Assembly: GCF_012971745.1 (NCBI RefSeq)
Contig: NZ_CP048834.1
Coordinates: 2,418,001 to 2,482,000, forward strand
Source of the DNA: Starkeya sp. ORNL1
Lineage (GTDB): Bacteria > Pseudomonadota > Alphaproteobacteria > Rhizobiales > Xanthobacteraceae
Length of the DNA stretch: 64,000 bases
Direction: 5' to 3'
In this document: positions 18,279 through 27,870 of the stretch, in pieces
How the letters are laid out: each line of letters opens with the position of its first letter
Position numbering within the stretch: the stretch's first letter is position 1
Notes under the pieces: generated by a model
The model's database searches: none
What the model was told of the DNA's origin: nothing
The model's input: the letters and a program-made list of their open reading frames with translations, nothing else
Position numbers and translations under genes: made by a program

Positions 18279-19223
18279 TCAGGGCATCATCGCCGCCTTG
18301 CGCCGATCCGACACCAGCCTGGCGAGCGCGGTGGACGCCAGCCGCGCTTTGAGCGAATCCGACCGGCTGGTCAAAATGATCGGCACGCGCGCGCCGAGCA
18401 CGAGGCCGGCGGGATCGGCGCCTGCCAGATAGATGAGCTGCTTCGCCAGCATGTTGCCGGCCTCGAGGTCGGGCACGACGAGGATGTCGGGTTGCCCGGC
18501 GACCGCCGAGACGATCTGCTTGATGCGCGCCGCGTCGAAGCTGATGGCGTTGTCGAAGGCCAGCGGCCCGTCGACCTTGGCGCCGGTGATCTGCCCGCGC
18601 ATCGCCATCACCATCAGCGCCGCGGCATCGATGGTTGCGGGCATCGCCGGATTGACGGTTTCAACCGCGGCCAGCACCGCCACCAGCGGCTCGGCGACGC
18701 CGAGCACATGGAGGAAGTCGATGGCGTTCTGGCAGATGTCCCGTTTCTCCGCCAAACCCGGCTGGATGTTGACCGCGGCGTCGGTGATGATCAGCGGCTT
18801 CGGATAGGCCGGCACGTCCAGCGCATAGACATGGCTGACCCGCCACTCGGTGCGCAGGCCCGATGGCGGCGCGACCACCGCGCCCAGCAGTTCGTCGGTA
18901 TGCAGGCTGCCCTTCATCAGCGCATCCACCTTCCCGGCCGCGGCAAGCGCGACGGCATGTGCCGCGGCGGCGTGGCTGTGCTCGGTCGGCTCGATGCGGA
19001 TACCGGCGAGCGATAGTCCCGCCTGGCGAGCGGCGGCGCCGATCTTGTGCTCCGGGCCGACCAGCACTGGCTCGATCAGACCTTCGTCGCGCGCCTCGAT
19101 GGCGGCCGAGACCGCCGCCGCATCGCAGGGATGGACGATCGCGGTCGGCATTGGCGGCAACTCTCGCGCCCTTTGCACGAAGTGCTCGAAGCGTCCGTGC
19201 CGGCGCGTCGCAATGTCGTCCAT
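18279..19223 (-). CDS. pta: phosphate acetyl/butyryltransferase
   Basis: A 314-residue single-domain enzyme transferring an acetyl or butyryl group between CoA and phosphate. Family segments include LVGPEHKIG, the catalytic region ALMKGSLHTDELL, and GPLAFDNAISF near 225. It is the short (Ptb/EutD-like) form without the N-terminal regulatory domain of E. coli Pta. Gene neighbours and a shared FNR-type box at 19327-19340 suggest a fermentative role producing acyl phosphate for ATP synthesis; no acetate kinase gene follows in this window. The acetyl versus butyryl preference cannot be settled by eye. Confidence 0.85.
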   Translation of the reverse strand: MDDIATRRHGRFEHFVQRARELPPMPTAIVHPCDAAAVSAAIEARDEGLIEPVLVGPEHKIGAAARQAGLSLAGIRIEPTEHSHAAAAHAVALAAAGKVDALMKGSLHTDELLGAVVAPPSGLRTEWRVSHVYALDVPAYPKPLIITDAAVNIQPGLAEKRDICQNAIDFLHVLGVAEPLVAVLAAVETVNPAMPATIDAAALMVMAMRGQITGAKVDGPLAFDNAISFDAARIKQIVSAVAGQPDILVVPDLEAGNMLAKQLIYLAGADPAGLVLGARVPIILTSRSDSLKARLASTALARLVSDRRKAAMMP

Positions 19224-19326
19224 CCCGATCTCCTGCGCGCGATGAGATGCCCGAGCGTAGCGCGCAATGCCGCCGACGCCAGTGTGCCGGCCGGAGCAAA
19301 GATGATGGCGGGAGGCTCAAGCGCCA

Positions 19327-19340
19327 TTGATCAGAATCAA
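19327..19340. promoter_or_regulatory. FNR/FixK box between pta and ccoN
   Basis: TTGATCAGAATCAA, a perfect TTGAT-N4-ATCAA. It is 69 bp before the ccoN ATG and 104 bp before pta on the other strand, so it probably activates ccoNOQP and could also act on pta. Confidence 0.85.
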
Positions 19341-19408
19341 TGAGAGCTGGGACGGCTTGCCTAGTTTGCCTCCGCAAGACCGCAAAGCCGCGCCTTTCGG
19401 AGAGCACG

Positions 19409-21103
19409 ATGAAGACCGAGTTGTCGCCCAGCCCGGGCGTGAGCCCACCAGTCACCTCCGGCAAGCAACTGACATTGGGCGAGGCGGGTCTCGCCTTCCT
19501 GTTCGCCCTGCTGGCGCTCGGCTCGCTGCTTGTCGCAGCCGGCACCCATGACGATGGCTATGCGTTCCACGCCTATCTGTCGGCGCTGGCCAGCCTCATC
19601 ACGGTGTTCGCGGTGCTGAACCGCTATGTCGACCGGCCGGCGGCGCTGCCGCCGCTCGAGATCGACGGCAAGCCGAACTATAATTTCGGGCCGGTGAAGT
19701 TCGCCACCATCGCCGCGATGGTGTGGGGCATTGCCGGCTTCCTGGTCGGTGTCGTCATCGCCTTCCAGCTCGCCTTCCCGGCGCTGAACCTCGATCTCGC
19801 CTGGACCGCCTTCGGCCGGCTGCGCCCGCTGCACACTTCGGCGGTGATCTTCGCCTTTGGCGGCAACGTGCTGATCGCCACCTCCTTCTATGTGGTGCAG
19901 CGGACCTGCCGGGCGCGGCTCGTCGGCGACCTCGCGCCCTGGTTCGTCGTGCTGGGCTACAATTTCTTCATTCTGCTGGCCGGCACCGGCTATCTGCTCG
20001 GCATCACCCAAGGCAAGGAATACGCCGAGCCGGAATGGTACGCCGACCTCTGGCTGACCATCGTGTGGGTCACCTATTTCGTCGTCTTCATCGGCACCAT
20101 CTGGCGGCGCAAGGAACCCCACATCTATGTGGCCAACTGGTTCTACCTCGCCTTCATCGTCACCATCGCGGTGCTGCACCTCGGCAATAACGCCGCCATC
20201 CCGGTGTCGATCTACTCGCCGAAATCCTACATCGTCTGGTCGGGCGTGCAGGATGCCATGGTGCAATGGTGGTACGGCCACAATGCCGTCGGCTTCTTCC
20301 TCACCGCCGGCTTCCTCGCCATCATGTATTACTTCATCCCGAAGCGGGCGAACCGGCCGGTCTATAGCTACCGGCTCTCCATCATCCATTTCTGGGCGCT
20401 GATCTTCCTGTATATCTGGGCCGGCCCGCACCATCTGCACTACACCGCGCTGCCCGACTGGGCGCAGACGCTGGGCATGACCTTCTCGATCATGCTGTGG
20501 ATGCCGAGCTGGGGCGGCATGATCAACGGCCTGATGACGTTGTCCGGAGCGTGGGACAAGCTGCGCACCGACCCGGTGCTGCGCTTCATGGTGGTCTCGG
20601 TCGCCTTCTACGGCATGGCCACCTTCGAAGGCCCGATGATGTCGGTGAAGGCGGTGAACTCGCTCAGCCATTACACCGACTGGACCATCGGCCATGTCCA
20701 TGCCGGCGCACTCGGCTGGGTCGCCTATATCTCGTTCGGCGCGATCTATTGCCTGGTGCCGTGGCTCTGGCACCGCCGCGAGATGTATTCGCTCAAGCTG
20801 ATCAACTGGCACTTCTGGATCTCGACACTCGGCATCGTCTTCTACATCTCGGCGATGTGGGTGTCCGGCATCCTCCAGGGACTGATGTGGCGCGCTTATA
20901 CCTCGCTCGGCTTCCTCGAATACTCTTTCATCGAGACCGTGGAAGCGATGCATCCGTTCTACGTCATCCGCGCCACCGGCGGCGTGCTGTTCCTCGTGGG
21001 AGCGCTGCTGATGGCCTTCAATGTCTGGATGACCATCCGCGAACCGGAGGAGCAGGCCGAAAGCGCCGCGGCTGCCGGTCCCGCCCTCGTGCCGGCCGAA
21101 TAG
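19409..21103 (+). CDS. ccoN: cbb3-type cytochrome c oxidase subunit I
   Basis: A 564-residue catalytic subunit with twelve or more hydrophobic segments. Haem and copper ligands are recognisable in [14 protein letters not shown] (low-spin haem His), [15 protein letters not shown] (CuB His with the catalytic Tyr in TM7), [13 protein letters not shown] (CuB His pair) and [14 protein letters not shown] (haem ligands). It reduces O2 to water at low oxygen. The start is ATG 19409 behind CGGAGAG; the upstream open frame is not conserved. It is the first gene of ccoNOQP under a perfect FNR/FixK box. Confidence 0.95.
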   Translation: MKTELSPSPGVSPPVTSGKQLTLGEAGLAFLFALLALGSLLVAAGTHDDGYAFHAYLSALASLITVFAVLNRYVDRPAALPPLEIDGKPNYNFGPVKFATIAAMVWGIAGFLVGVVIAFQLAFPALNLDLAWTAFGRLRPLHTSAVIFAFGGNVLIATSFYVVQRTCRARLVGDLAPWFVVLGYNFFILLAGTGYLLGITQGKEYAEPEWYADLWLTIVWVTYFVVFIGTIWRRKEPHIYVANWFYLAFIVTIAVLHLGNNAAIPVSIYSPKSYIVWSGVQDAMVQWWYGHNAVGFFLTAGFLAIMYYFIPKRANRPVYSYRLSIIHFWALIFLYIWAGPHHLHYTALPDWAQTLGMTFSIMLWMPSWGGMINGLMTLSGAWDKLRTDPVLRFMVVSVAFYGMATFEGPMMSVKAVNSLSHYTDWTIGHVHAGALGWVAYISFGAIYCLVPWLWHRREMYSLKLINWHFWISTLGIVFYISAMWVSGILQGLMWRAYTSLGFLEYSFIETVEAMHPFYVIRATGGVLFLVGALLMAFNVWMTIREPEEQAESAAAAGPALVPAE

Positions 21104-21112
21104 GAGGCCCCC

Positions 21113-21865
21113 ATGGCAACCGCCACGCAGAAGAAATCCATCTGGGCCCGGCACGCCTTCTTCGAGAAGAACTCGCTCTGGCTGGTGTTCGGCATCCTCA
21201 TCGTCATCGCCATTGGCGGGCTCGTCGAGATCGTGCCGCTGTTCTACCTGAAGAGCACGATCGAGCAGGTCTCGGGCGTGCGTCCCTGGACGCCCTTGGA
21301 ACTCGCCGGTCGCAACATCTATGTGCGCGAGGGCTGCTACAACTGCCATAGCCAGATGATCCGCCCGCTGCGTGACGAGGTGGAGCGCTACGGCCACTAC
21401 TCGCTGGCCGCCGAGAGCATGTATGACCGGCCGTTCCAGTGGGGCTCCAAGCGCACCGGGCCGGACCTTGCCCGCGTCGGCAACAAATATTCCGACGAGT
21501 GGCAGCGCCAGCATCTCGCTGATCCGCGCTCGGTGGTGCCCGGCTCGATCATGCCCGGCTATCCGTTCCTGGCGCAGAACCGGCTCGATACCTCCTCGAT
21601 CGGCGACGACATCAAGGTGAACGCCACGCTCGGCGTGCCCTACAGCGCCGAGATGATCGACAGCGCCATCGCCGACCTGCGCACCCAGGCGACGCAGGAC
21701 GCCGACGCCCGCGCTTTGCAGAAGCGCTACCCCGGCGCCCAGGCCCGCGACTTCGACGGCGATCCCCGGACGATCTCCGAGGCCGATGCGCTGATCGCCT
21801 ATCTCCAGGCGCTCGGCACCATGGTCGACTTCAAGCTCTATGACGACAAGGCGAACGTGCGCTGA
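21113..21865 (+). CDS. ccoO: cbb3-type cytochrome c oxidase subunit II
   Basis: A 250-residue monohaem cytochrome c subunit. One N-terminal membrane anchor (about 22-42, [21 protein letters not shown]) is followed by the haem site [14 protein letters not shown] and the distal Met ligand region ([11 protein letters not shown]). It passes electrons from CcoP to CcoN. The length and the motif order are normal for alphaproteobacterial CcoO. It starts 9 bp after ccoN. Confidence 0.95.
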   Translation: MATATQKKSIWARHAFFEKNSLWLVFGILIVIAIGGLVEIVPLFYLKSTIEQVSGVRPWTPLELAGRNIYVREGCYNCHSQMIRPLRDEVERYGHYSLAAESMYDRPFQWGSKRTGPDLARVGNKYSDEWQRQHLADPRSVVPGSIMPGYPFLAQNRLDTSSIGDDIKVNATLGVPYSAEMIDSAIADLRTQATQDADARALQKRYPGAQARDFDGDPRTISEADALIAYLQALGTMVDFKLYDDKANVR

Positions 21866-21875
21866 GGAGGCACCG

Positions 21876-22031
21876 ATGGACGAGACCTACCGTGCCTTTG
21901 CCGAGTTCGCCCAGACCTGGGGGCTCCTCTATTTCGTCGGCGTCTTCCTGTGCGTGCTCGCCTATGCGCTCGCGCCCAAGCGCAAGCGCCAGTTCGACGA
22001 CGCCGCCCGCATGCCGCTGAGCGAGGACTGA
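21876..22031 (+). CDS. ccoQ: cbb3 oxidase small subunit CcoQ
   Basis: A 51-residue single-helix protein. The helix (WGLLYFVGVFLCVLAYALAP) is followed by the basic KRKRQFDDAARMPL tail typical of CcoQ. It stabilises the cbb3 complex. ATG 21876 sits behind GAGGAGG, between ccoO and ccoP with gaps of 10 and 2 bp. Confidence 0.92.
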   Translation: MDETYRAFAEFAQTWGLLYFVGVFLCVLAYALAPKRKRQFDDAARMPLSED

Positions 22032-22033
22032 GC

Positions 22034-22924
22034 ATGACCGATACGCATCCGCACAGAAATGCGAACGAGGTCGACACCGTCAGCGGCGTGTCGACGACCG
22101 GCCATGAGTGGGACGGCATCCGCGAACTGAACAACCCGCTGCCGCGCTGGTGGCTGTGGAGCTTCTATGCCTGCATCGTCTGGTCCGTCGGCTATTGGGT
22201 GGTCTATCCCGCCTGGCCGCTGGTCAGCACCTACACGTCGGGCATGCTCGGCTGGAATTCGCGCGAGGCGGTGCAGGTCCAGCTCGCCGATCTGCGAGCC
22301 CAGCGCGCCGCCTTCGCCGGCAAGCTGGAGGCGGCCTCGCTCCAGGAGATCGAGCAGAACCCGGAACTGCTCGCCTTCGCCCGAGCGCAGGGCCGCGCCG
22401 CATTCGGCGACAATTGCGCGCCGTGCCATGGCGCGGGCGGTGGCGGCGCCAAGGGCTATCCCAACCTGAACGATGACGACTGGCTCTGGGGCGGCACGCT
22501 GGACCAGATCCACGCCACCATCAGCCACGGCGCCCGCTCGGCCGATCCGAACGCGCACATGGGCGACATGCCGGCCTTCGGGCGCGACGGCATCCTGCCC
22601 CGCGCCGAGGTGCTCGCCGCCGCCGACTATGTACGCTCCATCGCCGGCCTGCCGCCGGCGCCGGATGCGCAGATCGAGAAGGGCAAGGAGGTGTTCGCCG
22701 CCAATTGCGCCGCCTGCCACGGCGCGGAGGGCAAGGGCAATCCGGAGCTCGGCGCGCCTAACCTCACCGACGCCATCTGGCTCTACGGCTCCGACCGCGC
22801 CACCATCGTCGCCGGCATCACCAACGGCCGCGGCGCCACCATGCCGGCCTGGACCGGCCGCCTCGACGAGGGGACGATCAAGGCGCTGACCGTATACGTG
22901 CACACGCTGGGTGGCGGGCAGTAA
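22034..22924 (+). CDS. ccoP: cbb3-type cytochrome c oxidase subunit III (dihaem)
   Basis: A 296-residue dihaem cytochrome c. The N-terminal part holds the WDGIRELNNPLPRWWLW motif and one transmembrane helix (about 45-66), then two CXXCH haem sites, CAPCHG near 134 and CAACHG near 227, each with downstream Met ligands (MGDMPAF; MPAWTGRL). It accepts electrons from cytochrome bc1 or soluble cytochrome c and feeds CcoO. The last 55 bp are echoed by a relic at about 30768-30825. Confidence 0.95.
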   Translation: MTDTHPHRNANEVDTVSGVSTTGHEWDGIRELNNPLPRWWLWSFYACIVWSVGYWVVYPAWPLVSTYTSGMLGWNSREAVQVQLADLRAQRAAFAGKLEAASLQEIEQNPELLAFARAQGRAAFGDNCAPCHGAGGGGAKGYPNLNDDDWLWGGTLDQIHATISHGARSADPNAHMGDMPAFGRDGILPRAEVLAAADYVRSIAGLPPAPDAQIEKGKEVFAANCAACHGAEGKGNPELGAPNLTDAIWLYGSDRATIVAGITNGRGATMPAWTGRLDEGTIKALTVYVHTLGGGQ

Positions 22925-22980
22925 GCGGTCGTGTAGCCGGCTGCGTTCCGGGAGCCCGACCGGTCAATCGTCGTTCGACC

Positions 22981-23045
22981 GAAATCCCCGGCCTCGTGCC
23001 GGGGATTTCGATTCAGGACGGCACAAGGCCGACCATGACGCGGGA
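22981..23045. repeat. dispersed palindromic repeat, copy 2, acting as intergenic hairpin
   Basis: Arms GAAATCCCCGGC (22981-22992) and GCCGGGGATTTC (22998-23009) pair perfectly around 5 nt. They are followed by GGCACAAGGCCGACCATGACG, related to the copies at 12.0 and 62.1 kb. It sits between convergent ccoP and the M32 peptidase gene and may terminate both. Confidence 0.6.
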
Positions 23046-23051
23046 AACGGC

Positions 23052-24545
23052 CTACTCCGCGCCGAGATAGCGTCGGGCGAGATGCGCCTTGAACACGCTC
23101 GCATCGAGCGGGCGGCCAGTGGCGCGGGTCAGCAGTTCGTCGGTCTCGAAGCGCGAGCCCTGCGCATGGATGTTGCTGCGCAGCCAGCCGACCAGCGGCG
23201 CGAAGTCGCCGCGGGCGATGCCCGGCAGCGTGTCGGGCTCGGCACGGCAGGCCGCGTCGAACAGCTGGGCGGCGGTCATCGCGCCGAGCGTGTAGGTCGG
23301 GAAATAGCCCCAGCCGCCGCTCGGCCAATGGATATCCTGCAGGCAGCCGAGCCGGTCATTGGGCGGGGTGATGCCGAGCAGTTCCTGCATCCCGGCGTTC
23401 CACGCGGCCGGCAGTTCGGCGAGCGGCATGGCATCGGCGATCAGCGCCTTCTCCAGCCGGTAGCGCAGGATCACGTGTGCCGGATAGGTCACCTCGTCGG
23501 CATCGACCCTGGTGAAACCGCGCTCCACCCTCGTGTAGCGCCGCCATAGCGCATCGGCTTCCCACGCCGGCCCCGAAGCGCCGAAAGCCTCGCGCATCAG
23601 TGGCGCGGCGAAGGCGAGGAATTCACGGCTGCGGCAGGCCTGCATCTCCATCAGCAGCGACTGGCTCTCATGGATGCTCATGCCGCGGGCGTGCCCGACC
23701 GGCTGGCTCATATGGGCGGCGGGGCGACCCTGCTCATAGAGCGCGTGGCCGGTCTCGTGGATCACGCCCATCAGCGCCTTGCTGAAATCGGCTTCGTCAT
23801 AGCGGGTGGTGATGCGCACGTCATTGTCGGCACCGCCGCAGAACGGGTGGGTCGAGATGTCGAGCCGCCCGCGGTCGAAGTCGTAGCCGAGCGCCGTCAT
23901 GATCTTCAGGCCCAGCCGGCGCTGCGCCTCGACCGGGAACGGCCCTTCAAGCGGCGGCAACTCCGGACGGCGTGCCTGCGCGGCGAGCGCTTCCTCGGCG
24001 AAGCCCGGCAGGAAGCCGGCAAGGTCGTCGAACAGCGCGTCGATCTTCGCGGAGCGTCCGCCCGGCTCGTAGTCGTTGAGCAGGGCGTCATAGGCGGAAA
24101 GGCCGAGCTTCTCGCCCTTGGCCACGCCGGCCTCGCGCTGCAGCTTCAGGACCTCGGTGAGAAGCGGCAGCAGGCCGACGAAATCGGAATCGGCACGCGC
24201 CTGCCGCCACGCCATCTCGCAGGCCGAGGTCGCCTTGCTGGAGGCTTCCACCAGATCGGCCGGCAATGCGGTCTGCACGGTCCACGCCCGCCGGATCTCG
24301 CGCAGATTGGCTCGCTCCCACTCCGAGAGGCTGTCGCTCGTCTCCGCCTCGCCTAGCCAGTCCCCGATGCGCGGATCGACCGCCATCTCGTGCTGGAGCA
24401 CCCGCAGCAGTGCCATGCTCTCCGCTCGGCTGCCGGCGGCGCCCTTCGGCATCATGGCGTCGTTGTCCCATTGCAGGATGCCGATGGCGTTGCCCATCGC
24501 CGCGATGCGGCCGAAATGGCTGGAGAGCGAGGCATAGGCGGTCAT
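23052..24545 (-). CDS. M32-family (thermostable) carboxypeptidase
   Basis: A 497-residue metallocarboxypeptidase releasing C-terminal residues from peptides in the cytoplasm. The zinc motif is HETGH (within IHETGHALYEQG), the M32 variant of HExxH, with the downstream metal Glu in IHESQSLLMEMQ. DNDVRITTRY and the C-terminal WHSGGWGYFPTYTLG-like segment (here HWPSGGWGYFPTYTLGAM) are also M32 hallmarks. The start is ATG 24545 (MTAYASLSSHFG); the 37 extra codons of the open frame are basic and not family-like. It is divergent from frmA. Confidence 0.92.
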   Translation of the reverse strand: MTAYASLSSHFGRIAAMGNAIGILQWDNDAMMPKGAAGSRAESMALLRVLQHEMAVDPRIGDWLGEAETSDSLSEWERANLREIRRAWTVQTALPADLVEASSKATSACEMAWRQARADSDFVGLLPLLTEVLKLQREAGVAKGEKLGLSAYDALLNDYEPGGRSAKIDALFDDLAGFLPGFAEEALAAQARRPELPPLEGPFPVEAQRRLGLKIMTALGYDFDRGRLDISTHPFCGGADNDVRITTRYDEADFSKALMGVIHETGHALYEQGRPAAHMSQPVGHARGMSIHESQSLLMEMQACRSREFLAFAAPLMREAFGASGPAWEADALWRRYTRVERGFTRVDADEVTYPAHVILRYRLEKALIADAMPLAELPAAWNAGMQELLGITPPNDRLGCLQDIHWPSGGWGYFPTYTLGAMTAAQLFDAACRAEPDTLPGIARGDFAPLVGWLRSNIHAQGSRFETDELLTRATGRPLDASVFKAHLARRYLGAE

Positions 24546-24795
24546 GGCGTGCATTCTCCGGGTACGAAGCTGTCGGCGGCGCGCCGCCTCCGTCTCATCT
24601 GCATGATGCCGCCGATTGGCGGCACGATGGCGGCTATCCCTGCGTGTATAGGGCAACGGCCCTCGCCGTCACGCGCCGCGCGCCCGGATGGCCACGATCA
24701 AACTAGGGATGGATGAGCCTGCCGACATCACCTATGTCTACGTCACAATCCGACCTGCCCGGTCTTTTTCCCCATCACAGAGAGAAGCCCGCTCC

Positions 24796-25923
24796 ATGAA
24801 GTCGCGTGCCGCCGTCGCCTGGGAAGCCAAGAAGCCGCTGACCATCGAGACCATCGAGATCGGCGGGCCGAAGCCCGGCGAGGTGCTGGTCGAAATCATG
24901 GCGACGGGGGTGTGCCATACCGATGCCTACACCCTCGACGGTCTCGATTCGGAGGGCAAGTTCCCCGCGATCCTCGGTCATGAGGGTGCCGGCATCGTGC
25001 GCGAAATCGGCGCAGGGGTGACCTCGCTGAAGGTGGGCGATCACGTCATCCCGCTCTACACGCCGGAATGCCGGCAGTGCAAAACCTGCCTGTCGCAGCG
25101 CTCCAATTTGTGCACCTCGATCCGCGCCACCCAGGGCCAGGGCCTGATGCCGGACCGCACCTCACGCTTCTCCTGTGATGCAGTGAATGGCCGAGGCTCG
25201 GAGATCTTCCATTACATGGGCTGCTCGACCTTCTCGAACTTCACCGTGCTGCCGGAGATCGCGCTCGCCAAGGTGCGCGAGGACGCCCCGTTCGACAAGA
25301 TCTGCTACATCGGCTGCGGCGTCACCACCGGTATCGGCGCGGTGGTCTACACCGGCAAGGTGTGGCCGGGCGCGAATGTGGTGGTGTTCGGCCTGGGCGG
25401 CATCGGCCTCAATGTGATCCAGGGCGCGCGGATGGTCGGCGCCGACAAGATCATCGGCGTCGACATCAATCCCGCCAAGGTGGCGATGGCCACGAAGTTC
25501 GGCATGACCGACTTCATCAACCCGAAGGATGTCGGCAACGACAAGGTGGTCTCCGCGATCCAGGACCTGACCGACGGCGGCGCCGATTTCACCTTCGACT
25601 GCACCGGCAATGTGAACGTGATGCGCCAGGCGCTGGAAGCCTGCCACCGCGGCTGGGGCACCAGCATCGTCATCGGCGTGGCGCCGGCCGGCGCGGAGAT
25701 CTCCACCCGCCCGTTCCAGCTCGTCACTGGCCGCAACTGGCGCGGCAGCGCCTTTGGCGGCGCGCGCGGGCGCACCGACGTGCCGAAGATCGTCGACTGG
25801 TACATGGAGGGCAAGATCAACATCGACGACCTGATCACCCACACCATGCCGCTCGATGAGATCAACACCGCCTTCGAGCTGATGCACGAAGGCAAGTCGA
25901 TCCGCTCGGTGGTGATCTATTGA
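24796..25923 (+). CDS. frmA: S-(hydroxymethyl)glutathione dehydrogenase / class III alcohol dehydrogenase
   Basis: A 375-residue zinc enzyme oxidising the formaldehyde-glutathione adduct to S-formylglutathione with NAD+, also able to reduce S-nitrosoglutathione. Visible are the catalytic zinc ligands (GVCHTDAYTLDG, GHEGAGIV), the four-cysteine structural zinc lobe (ECRQCKTCLSQRSNLC), the Rossmann motif GLGGIGLNV and the class III marker TGRNWRGSAFGG. ATG 24796 opens the conserved sequence. The stop overlaps the fghA start (TGATG), so the two detoxification steps are translated together. The GSNO activity fits the nearby NO-defence genes. Confidence 0.95.
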   Translation: MKSRAAVAWEAKKPLTIETIEIGGPKPGEVLVEIMATGVCHTDAYTLDGLDSEGKFPAILGHEGAGIVREIGAGVTSLKVGDHVIPLYTPECRQCKTCLSQRSNLCTSIRATQGQGLMPDRTSRFSCDAVNGRGSEIFHYMGCSTFSNFTVLPEIALAKVREDAPFDKICYIGCGVTTGIGAVVYTGKVWPGANVVVFGLGGIGLNVIQGARMVGADKIIGVDINPAKVAMATKFGMTDFINPKDVGNDKVVSAIQDLTDGGADFTFDCTGNVNVMRQALEACHRGWGTSIVIGVAPAGAEISTRPFQLVTGRNWRGSAFGGARGRTDVPKIVDWYMEGKINIDDLITHTMPLDEINTAFELMHEGKSIRSVVIY

Positions 25924-26768
25924 TGGGTGATCTACCGATGGAGACGGTCTCCAAGGCGACGTCGCACGGCGGCGTGCAGGGGGTCTACCGGCACGCGTCC
26001 ACCGTCACCGGCACGCAGATGACCTTCGCGGTCTTCGTGCCGCCGCAGGCTGAGCACTCGCCCGTGCCGGTGCTGTGGTATCTGTCCGGCCTCACCTGCA
26101 CCCATGCCAATGTCATGGAGAAGGGCGAATACCGCGCGGCGGCGGCCGAGCATGGCGTGATCATTGTCGCGCCGGATACCAGCCCCCGTGGCGTCGACGT
26201 GCCGGACGAACCGGAGAACTGGCAGTTCGGCAGCGGCGCCGGCTTCTATCTCGATGCCACGCAGGAGCCCTATGCCGCGCACTACCGGATGTATTCCTAC
26301 ATCGTCGAGGAACTCACCGCGCTGATCGCGGCGCAGTTCCCGGCGGACATGAGCCGGCAAGGCATTTTCGGCCATTCCATGGGCGGGCACGGCGCGCTCA
26401 CCATCGCGCTGAAGCATCCGGACCGCTTCAAGAGCTGCTCGGCCTTCGCGCCGATCGTGCAGCCGTCGACGGCGGACTGGTCCCGTCCGGCGCTGACGAA
26501 GTATCTCGGCGCGGACGAAGCTTCCTGGCGCGCCTACGACGCCGTCGCACTGATCGAGGACGGCAAGCGCTTTCCCGAATTCCTGGTCGACCAGGGTGCC
26601 GCCGATCCCTTCCTCGCCACCGGCCTGCGCCCGGAACTGCTGGACGACGCCTGCCGGGCCGCGGGAATTCCCCTCGCCCTGAACATGCGCGAGGGATACG
26701 ACCATTCCTATTATTTCATCTCGACCTTCATGGCCGACCACGTAGCATGGCACGCCCGGCGCCTCTAG
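25923..26768 (+). CDS. fghA: S-formylglutathione hydrolase
   Basis: About 281 residues, esterase-D fold. It hydrolyses S-formylglutathione to formate and glutathione, completing formaldehyde oxidation after FrmA. Motifs: VLWYLSGLTCTHANVMEK near 50, the nucleophile in FGHSMGGHGAL and the catalytic His in the C-terminal GYDHSYYFISTF. Possible starts are ATG 25923 (overlapping the frmA stop), ATG 25938 and TTG 25920; I prefer the overlap, but 25938 gives the more usual N-terminus. Confidence 0.93.
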   Translation: MGDLPMETVSKATSHGGVQGVYRHASTVTGTQMTFAVFVPPQAEHSPVPVLWYLSGLTCTHANVMEKGEYRAAAAEHGVIIVAPDTSPRGVDVPDEPENWQFGSGAGFYLDATQEPYAAHYRMYSYIVEELTALIAAQFPADMSRQGIFGHSMGGHGALTIALKHPDRFKSCSAFAPIVQPSTADWSRPALTKYLGADEASWRAYDAVALIEDGKRFPEFLVDQGAADPFLATGLRPELLDDACRAAGIPLALNMREGYDHSYYFISTFMADHVAWHARRL

Positions 26769-26880
26769 AGCCCTAGTCGATCGGATGGAAACAGCCGAAC
26801 GACAAGAAAGCGCTCTAGATTCAATAGACTGGAGCAATTCCTCTTCGATCAGATGATTCCATCTGATCGGGAAATGCTCT
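26769..26880. repeat. palindromic intergenic repeat
   Basis: Inverted arms CGATCAGATG (26846-26855) and CATCTGATCG (26860-26869) lie within a stretch framed by CTAGAGC-like and GCTCTAG motifs, including AAGCGCTCTAG near 26805-26815 and TGCTCTAG at the end. Such elements are common in Hyphomicrobiales genomes. It lies between convergent fghA and the Rrf2 regulator and may help terminate both. Confidence 0.55.
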
Positions 26881-27319
26881 AGCTCCGCTCGACTTCCGGT
26901 TCCGCTATGGCGAACAGCTGGCGCAGCGCGGAGCGGCGCACCAGCAGGTCGGCAACCGTGTATTTGTCGAGCACGCCGAGGAAAGCACGGGTCGCCTCGG
27001 CGAGAATGCCGGGGAGACCGCAGGCGGGGGAAATCAGACAGCCTTCGCAATCGACGAGCTGGAAGCCGGCCTCGGTGTGGCGGACGAGTTCGCCCAGATT
27101 GATCTGATCGGCCGGGCGCGCCAGCCGAACGCCGCCATTGCGGCCACGCACAGTCTCGACATAGCCAGCGTGCCCGAGATCCTGCACCACCTTCATCAGG
27201 TTCGGATGCGACAGGTCGTAGACCCGCGCGATCTCGAGGATCGACGCCAGCCTCCCCTCATGGGTGCCGAGGTGGATCACCACCCGCATCGCGTAGTCGG
27301 TGTAGCGTGTCAGCTTCAT
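26879..27319 (-). CDS. Rrf2-family regulator, NsrR-like
   Basis: A 146-residue winged-helix regulator starting MKLTRYTDYAMRVVIHL. Three cysteines sit where Rrf2 proteins hold an Fe-S cluster: C91, C94 and C100 (CEGCLISPAC). The C-terminal half (LPGILAEATRAFLGVLDKYTVADL) is NsrR-like. It is divergent from a truncated globin and flavohaemoglobin, both NO-defence genes, so NO-sensing repression of that operon is the likely role. The cysteine spacing (CxxC-x5-C) differs from E. coli NsrR, so an RirA/IscR-like or other sensor function is not excluded. Confidence 0.78.
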   Translation of the reverse strand: MKLTRYTDYAMRVVIHLGTHEGRLASILEIARVYDLSHPNLMKVVQDLGHAGYVETVRGRNGGVRLARPADQINLGELVRHTEAGFQLVDCEGCLISPACGLPGILAEATRAFLGVLDKYTVADLLVRRSALRQLFAIAEPEVERS

Positions 27320-27384
27320 GCCGCGCGCCTCTGTCGCGAGTCGATAACATTCATTCTTATTGCATGTTTTCCATTGCGCCGATA

Positions 27385-27403
27385 CATTCAGATCAGATGA
27401 ATG
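27385..27403. promoter_or_regulatory. candidate NsrR-type operator
   Basis: Inverted repeat CATTCA (27385-27390), 7-nt spacer, TGAATG (27398-27403), ending 12 bp before the globin ATG. A second, looser CATTCATTC motif lies near 27349-27357. The spacing and A/T-rich half-sites resemble Rrf2/NsrR sites but are not the exact enterobacterial consensus. Confidence 0.45.
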
Positions 27404-27415
27404 ATTAGGTGAAGC

Positions 27416-27841
27416 ATGGATGCCGCGCCTCCCCTGGATGAAGCCGTTCTCCCGGCGCTCCTTGCCCGGTTCTATGAGAAGGTGCGGCGGGACGACGAGC
27501 TCGGTCCGCTCTTCAACGATGCCGTCCACGACTGGACCGATCACCTCCAGCGGCTCGGGGATTTCTGGTCCTCCGTCATGCTGACGAGCGGACGCTACAA
27601 GGGAAATCCTGTCGTCATCCATCTCCTGCACGCCCACCGCATCACGCCGGAGCTGTTCGAGCGCTGGCTGGCGCTGTGGACGGAAACCACCTCCGAAATG
27701 CTGCCCCGCGAGGTCGCGGCGGCGATGCAGGTCAAGGCACGCCGGATCGCCGAGACGCTCAAGAGCGCCCTGCGACTGCGGGCGACGCCGGCGACCGACC
27801 CGGCCGGAGAGACGCCAAGGCTGGTCGGTCTCGCCGGATAA
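27416..27841 (+). CDS. group III truncated haemoglobin
   Basis: A 141-residue globin of the short 2-on-2 type. The B-helix region LLARFYEKVRRDDELGPLF, then WTDHLQRLGDFWSSVML and the F-helix HLLHAHRITPELFERWLALW (proximal His) match group III truncated haemoglobins such as Campylobacter Ctb. These bind NO and O2 and protect under low oxygen. It is 29 bp upstream of flavohaemoglobin and shares its promoter; the Rrf2 regulator is divergent. Confidence 0.82.
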   Translation: MDAAPPLDEAVLPALLARFYEKVRRDDELGPLFNDAVHDWTDHLQRLGDFWSSVMLTSGRYKGNPVVIHLLHAHRITPELFERWLALWTETTSEMLPREVAAAMQVKARRIAETLKSALRLRATPATDPAGETPRLVGLAG

Positions 27842-27870
27842 TCCCCGCTCGTCTGGAAGGAATAGTTGAA